A stretch of 64,000 bases of DNA, taken from assembly GCF_036013915.1 (NCBI RefSeq), contig NZ_CP107899.1, forward strand, positions 8,336,001 through 8,400,000, written 5' to 3'. The notes under the pieces are model-generated. The model saw only the letters and a program-made list of their open reading frames with translations, had not been told where the DNA came from and made no database searches. Below are positions 62,701-64,000 of the stretch, one piece after another; the first letter of the stretch is position 1; each line of letters begins with the position of its first letter. Source of the stretch: Streptomyces sp. NBC_00464 (lineage in GTDB: Bacteria; Actinomycetota; Actinomycetes; Streptomycetales; Streptomycetaceae). The translations under genes were made by a program, and so were the position numbers.

Positions 62701-62971
62701 GTGCTCCTTCGCAACCGAAGACTGGGGAGCTCCCGCCTGCGCGGCAGGTGCGGGAGCCGTGACGGGATGGATCTCCTATCGCTACGGTCACAAGCGCCGG
62801 AGCCGTCATATCGGTGGATACTGGGCCAGCAGCTGGCGCGGAGCCCGCGACGGGCTGTACGGCTACGGCGCCGGCCGCACAGCTCACTACACCCGCCGCG
62901 CGAGAACCGTATGGCGATCCGCGAGGCATTGGTGGCGAGGCCGCTACACGCATGTCTGGCCCCACTACTAA
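56714..62971 (+). CDS. Secreted Rhs/YD-repeat polymorphic-toxin-like protein with DNRLRE domain
   Basis: A 2085-aa protein from the ATG at 56714, 7 nt after CAGGAG; longer frames lack a site and change composition. An Arg-rich N-terminus and the hydrophobic VAGVVSLVLLAEAALLV (about 27-43) form an export signal. A DNRLRE cell-surface domain follows (TDTWVQTPDYPDSQQGSAEL, then AITWGAQP), then Ig/fibronectin-like stretches. RHS/YD repeats run from about 59,900 to 62,400, closing with the conserved core YDPTAGRFLSTDPVLGGNAN and DPVDRFDLDGR. The 118-residue tip after the core is Arg/Trp/Gly-rich with a hydrophobic middle (LVSYALAGACSFATEDWGAP), perhaps pore-forming. A small membrane protein gene follows after 18 bp. 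Its role in contact-dependent competition is inferred from the family. Confidence 0.9.
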   Translation: MSRARLRAWPRSSRSRIPRVSGRLRQVAGVVSLVLLAEAALLVESTGTAVAVGEPAAADTSATQPAYGAAEAADEASAVLMARLQNRRIEVLSERGADSTTWALPSGALQTEAFSGPIRVEQDGNWLPIDTALTDAGAQLEPKAAAAEVAMSDGGDTALASVSQGKTTFGLGWAEKLPTPSIKGSTAAYDLGGGQTLKATALAQGFSENISLAAAPADAVSYRIPLRLDGLKLSQAASGHLLLKDADGKLVAEAPAPMMWDASKNPASGESDHRMTVDTKIETGTDGGQTLVLTPDADFLARTDLTYPVTVDPTSTLAATTDTWVQTPDYPDSQQGSAELKSGTYDTGTNKARSYVKFDVAKFAGKHIIDTNLALYSFYSSTCATTGAGTEVRRITGSWDSAAITWGAQPVTTATGAVVNKAALGYDSSCPGGTMNFDIDAIVAAWASGSANYGLRIAGADETDPYTWRRFRSANYISGDNSAEPHLTVTYNSYATNSAPAVSPSQLNAYNGHRYVTSLTPTLSAKVTDADGGNAQAQFEVTTDPAYTDAAYSYTALGKSVSSGSTSTLAVPSANAFPVGSHLRYRVRGYDGTDYGTWSGYSTFVMNTGLPAAPSISCPDYPLSTWSAKASGAVSCTLDTTSTDGQGYKWGLDDPAMAKRIDDTVNGTDGDPLTISITPGDGWHTLYAKTIDSGGNLSAATTQYSFGVGADGAALLSPGDGDRPARRVALSSTGKPTYTGVTYQYRRGETDAWTNVPVSDVTKNADGSAIAAWPLAAPNGAPPALAWNITTSLAEDGPVDVRAAFTDGTTTGYSPVSTITVDRNAGTAPSDEVGPGSVNDLTGDYTLSATDTSAFDMSVSRTASSRKPAAGADAEGQAAIFGPQWTSGTSAELTDSEWGYIRKTSDTSVALVDVGGDGIGFTATASGGWKAEPGSEDLTLTGSLSGSFTLKDNEGTTTTFTKVDPAATTWQVSATFLPTSNSTTTVISEKVVSGAKTLARPKYIIAPTSAATASTCQTTPSTKGCRMLEFIYSTATTATTATTGDFTGQVKELRLWSTDAGASAATYKAVQTYQYDDAGRLRKAWNPQITPSLITAYAYDSAGRIATLTPPGEVPWTFSYGTAGNAATAGAGMLLAASRPTLQHGSQSQTDGGSATTSVVYDVPLSGTKAPASMSASSVAAWGQSDAPTDATAVFPADAVPAAHDGAALSATSYARAAISYADASGREVNTATPGGHLSTTEYDHLGNTVRELSAGNRELALATGGPDLQKLTLLGINGSSTPERAEQLSTTHLFSADGLRELESEGPLHLTTLTGVLKAGAGGTDLPSGSEIPARQHTVTAYDEGRPTDGSATVADRPTTVTIGAHVDGYPTDADTRSSKTGYDWIKGLPTSTTDDPMGLSLTKTTTYDSQGRVTKTTLPKSSGTDAGATLTTYYAATGTGACNGRPEWADLVCSTGPAGAITGGGANPTQLPTKTIEYDRWGNTAKVTETANSVTRTTTTTADSAGRPTKVAVTGGVGAAVPDSTTAYDPASGDIATVTSNGKTITHTTDLLGREIAYNDGAGNTATTEYDNLDRPAKVSDSAPSTTTYTYDTAKDPRGLETSRTDSVAGTFAAAYDADGDLTTEQLPGGYTLATSQDETGTETSRVYTRDSDGQVVASDTADHSIHDQTVADTNAAGEAYVRGYRYDKLGRLTQTDDTAPDGTCTRRSYTFDNNTNRTALATATSAADAACTSTGATSTSNTYDSADRLIATGTTYDAFGRTITQTSGATIGYYANDLVQQQTFGTNRQTWNLDAAGRLATWTTETNSAGTWTQTGAKTNHYGNDTDSPDWTAENTGGIRSRNVQGSGGDLDAVTSATGDTVLQLSDIHGDTVVQLPLDTTKAPTATSYDEYGNPESASATRYGWLGSKQRSSETVTGATLMGVRLYDPTAGRFLSTDPVLGGNANAYEYCNGDPVDRFDLDGRWWHFRRLVRRAGRFVAHHQTLVSYALAGACSFATEDWGAPACAAGAGAVTGWISYRYGHKRRSRHIGGYWASSWRGARDGLYGYGAGRTAHYTRRARTVWRSARHWWRGRYTHVWPHY

Positions 62972-62989
62972 CCGAAGGGAAGGCTTCGC

Positions 62990-63205
62990 ATGTTCCGTGA
63001 CCCCCGTGTCCACACCCGCAAGTGGGCTGCACGCCACCCTCTGGGTATGGGACTGGTCGTCGGGGCGATCTTCTACCTGGTGGAAGTCATCGCGACCGGA
63101 GACCTCCTGGGAACGCTCCCCTTCGCAGCGGTGATCGGGGCCATTTTCTGGGTCACCTCTCTCGGTGAGCGGCGCCGCAGGAAGAAGCACCACCTGCCGC
63201 GCTGA
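62990..63205 (+). CDS. Small membrane protein, candidate immunity factor
   Basis: A 71-aa protein from the ATG at 62990, preceded by GAAGGGAAGG. Two hydrophobic helices, LGMGLVVGAIFYLVEVIA and LGTLPFAAVIGAIFWVTS, are followed by a Lys/Arg-rich tail. It sits 18 bp after the Rhs gene, where immunity genes of polymorphic toxins lie, and a membrane location would fit a membrane-active tip. No family is recognised, so the role is inferred. Confidence 0.6.
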   Translation: MFRDPRVHTRKWAARHPLGMGLVVGAIFYLVEVIATGDLLGTLPFAAVIGAIFWVTSLGERRRRKKHHLPR

Positions 63206-63477
63206 CCGGGCACCACGCGATACGGGTGTGAAATCCGCACCCGTATCGCGCGTGCCCCCCCTCGTCCGGGCACCGCTCGCGATGCCCCGCGCCCCATTCA
63301 CCCTTGCACCGGGGCAGGGGAACCCGAGCGTCACGCGGCCACGCGTCCCCCTGCCCGGTCACCGCAATCCCCACGGAAATCTCGTGCGTAAATTCGTCGC
63401 ACCTATTCTTCTCCTGCCCGTCTTCCTGTTCTCCGCCTGACCAGCGGAAAGACCGCCGACGCCTGACCGAGCGGCTT

Positions 63478-63785
63478 GCGGACGATGCCCGAGCCTCCGC
63501 CTGTCGGTGTTGCCCGTGGTGAGCTCGGTGAACTGCTTGTCGAGGCGCCACATGCGATGACTGGTTACCGCCGGGCGAACCGCACTGGGCCACGCAGCAT
63601 GGGCAGTGCGACACCCGCGAGGTCGTTCTCCAGCGCGACGGGCAGGACGTCGTCAGGGACGACAAGTGCCGGGCTGTGGAGGGCATCTGGTACAGCGAGT
63701 ACGACGGCAGGACCTTCACCGTCGCCGGCCAGCTCGACATCGACCACGTTGTCCCGCTGGCCGCGGCCTGCCGGGCCGGCGCCGA
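63478..63785 (+). pseudogene. Broken partial copy of the secreted HNH nuclease gene
   Basis: This matches 54295-54606 almost base for base and includes PEPPPVGVARGELGEL and the DIDHVVPLAA part. It lacks the start, carries a 4-bp deletion near 63585 and is cut after AACRAGAD. It then joins the copy of 56123-56186. It is non-functional but shows that a segment bordering the Rhs gene was duplicated. Confidence 0.9.
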
Positions 63786-63847
63786 CCGGATCTGCCCCAT
63801 GCCCGCAGGCACAGTCACCCAGCGCGCATTCCGTGAGGTGACGACGG
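63784..63847. repeat. Copy of the 56123-56186 block
   Basis: A 64-bp near-identical copy of the sequence upstream of the Rhs gene, directly abutting the HNH remnant. It ends where unrelated kinase-like sequence begins at 63848. Confidence 0.85.
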
Positions 63848-64000
63848 ATGGCGAGTTCCCGGGCGAGGCGGATCTTTCTGCCCCGGGTCCCACTGCACAC
63901 CCTGCGCCCGGACGCGCCCGAGGAGCTGGAGCGGCTCGTCACCCAGCTCCTGGCCAAGGACCCGGCTCAGCGGCCGGCCTCTGCCGGGAAAGTCCGGGAC
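63848..64000 (+). pseudogene. Ser/Thr protein kinase C-lobe fragment (cut by window edge)
   Basis: The plus-strand frame codes for RVPLHTLRPDAPEELERLVT and QLLAKDPAQRPASAGKVRD, the end of the Hanks-type kinase domain (subdomain XI, LLAKDPxxRPxS). It is joined at 63848 to duplicated non-kinase sequence, so the N-lobe and catalytic loop are missing. More of it may continue past the window. Confidence 0.65.

Overview
The window is high-GC actinomycete DNA, almost certainly from a Streptomyces. The evidence is the third-position GC bias, frequent GTG/TTG starts, ATGA start/stop overlaps, and many gene families typical of Streptomyces (DUF6000, DUF5958, DUF6207, DUF2637, SpoIIE-type phosphatases, TPR-type XRE regulators, HATPase anti-sigma-like proteins). 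A parA-parB pair with a centromere-like repeat array, a DUF2637 spread-type membrane protein, many IS and integrase remnants and clustered broken genes point to accessory DNA: a plasmid or an unstable chromosome arm. No rRNA, tRNA or CRISPR array was recognised.

Layout. 1-8.3 kb: an alpha-mannan utilisation locus. A partial mannose-6-phosphate isomerase-like gene diverges from an ABC sugar transporter (lipoprotein plus two permeases, no ATPase), a secreted GH76 endo-mannanase and a cytosolic GH38 alpha-mannosidase. 8.3-9.15 kb: a gene-free, structured stretch that may be a long leader or ncRNA, ending in a strong hairpin before a MerR-like gene. 9.8-12.5 kb: a PP2C/SpoIIE phosphatase and a DUF2236 oxygenase-like gene. 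12.6-20.1 kb: a graveyard holding a truncated error-prone polymerase (dnaE2/imuC), the first codons of a ku gene, two integrase C-terminal remnants on either side of a quinone oxidoreductase/TetR pair, and an IS30 end inside an IS3 element. 20.2-23.6 kb: small unknown genes and a GGDEF/ASCH/zinc-finger cluster.

24-29.3 kb holds the most striking system: a 1458-aa caspase-like protease fused to a NACHT/STAND NTPase and about 14 WD40 blades, 13 of them nearly identical, translationally coupled to an alpha/beta hydrolase. This has the architecture of an NTP-dependent conflict or regulated-cell-death system. 29.4-34 kb has an IS1380 remnant and a series of plasmid- or ICE-type genes, several broken by one-base deletions of the same sense. 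34.8-40.4 kb is the partition/maintenance module: parA, parB, five palindromes at 151-bp spacing, a DUF2637 protein, and an array of 48-bp GGTGACC repeats with a long inverted repeat. A HEAT-repeat protein follows.

44.2-52.7 kb is a second unusual cluster: an RmlD-like reductase, GNAT, UDP-glucose dehydrogenase, class III aminotransferase, a Sir2-like protein that seems to lack the catalytic His, an epimerase remnant, a HATPase, and an XRE/TPR regulator coupled to another GNAT. 53-64 kb has DUF6207, a secreted HNH nuclease, a small secreted protein and a 2085-aa Rhs/YD-repeat wall protein with a variable tip, followed by a small membrane protein that may be its immunity factor. Just beyond lies a rearranged partial copy of the sequence upstream of the Rhs gene, joined to the C-lobe of a Ser/Thr kinase that runs off the window.
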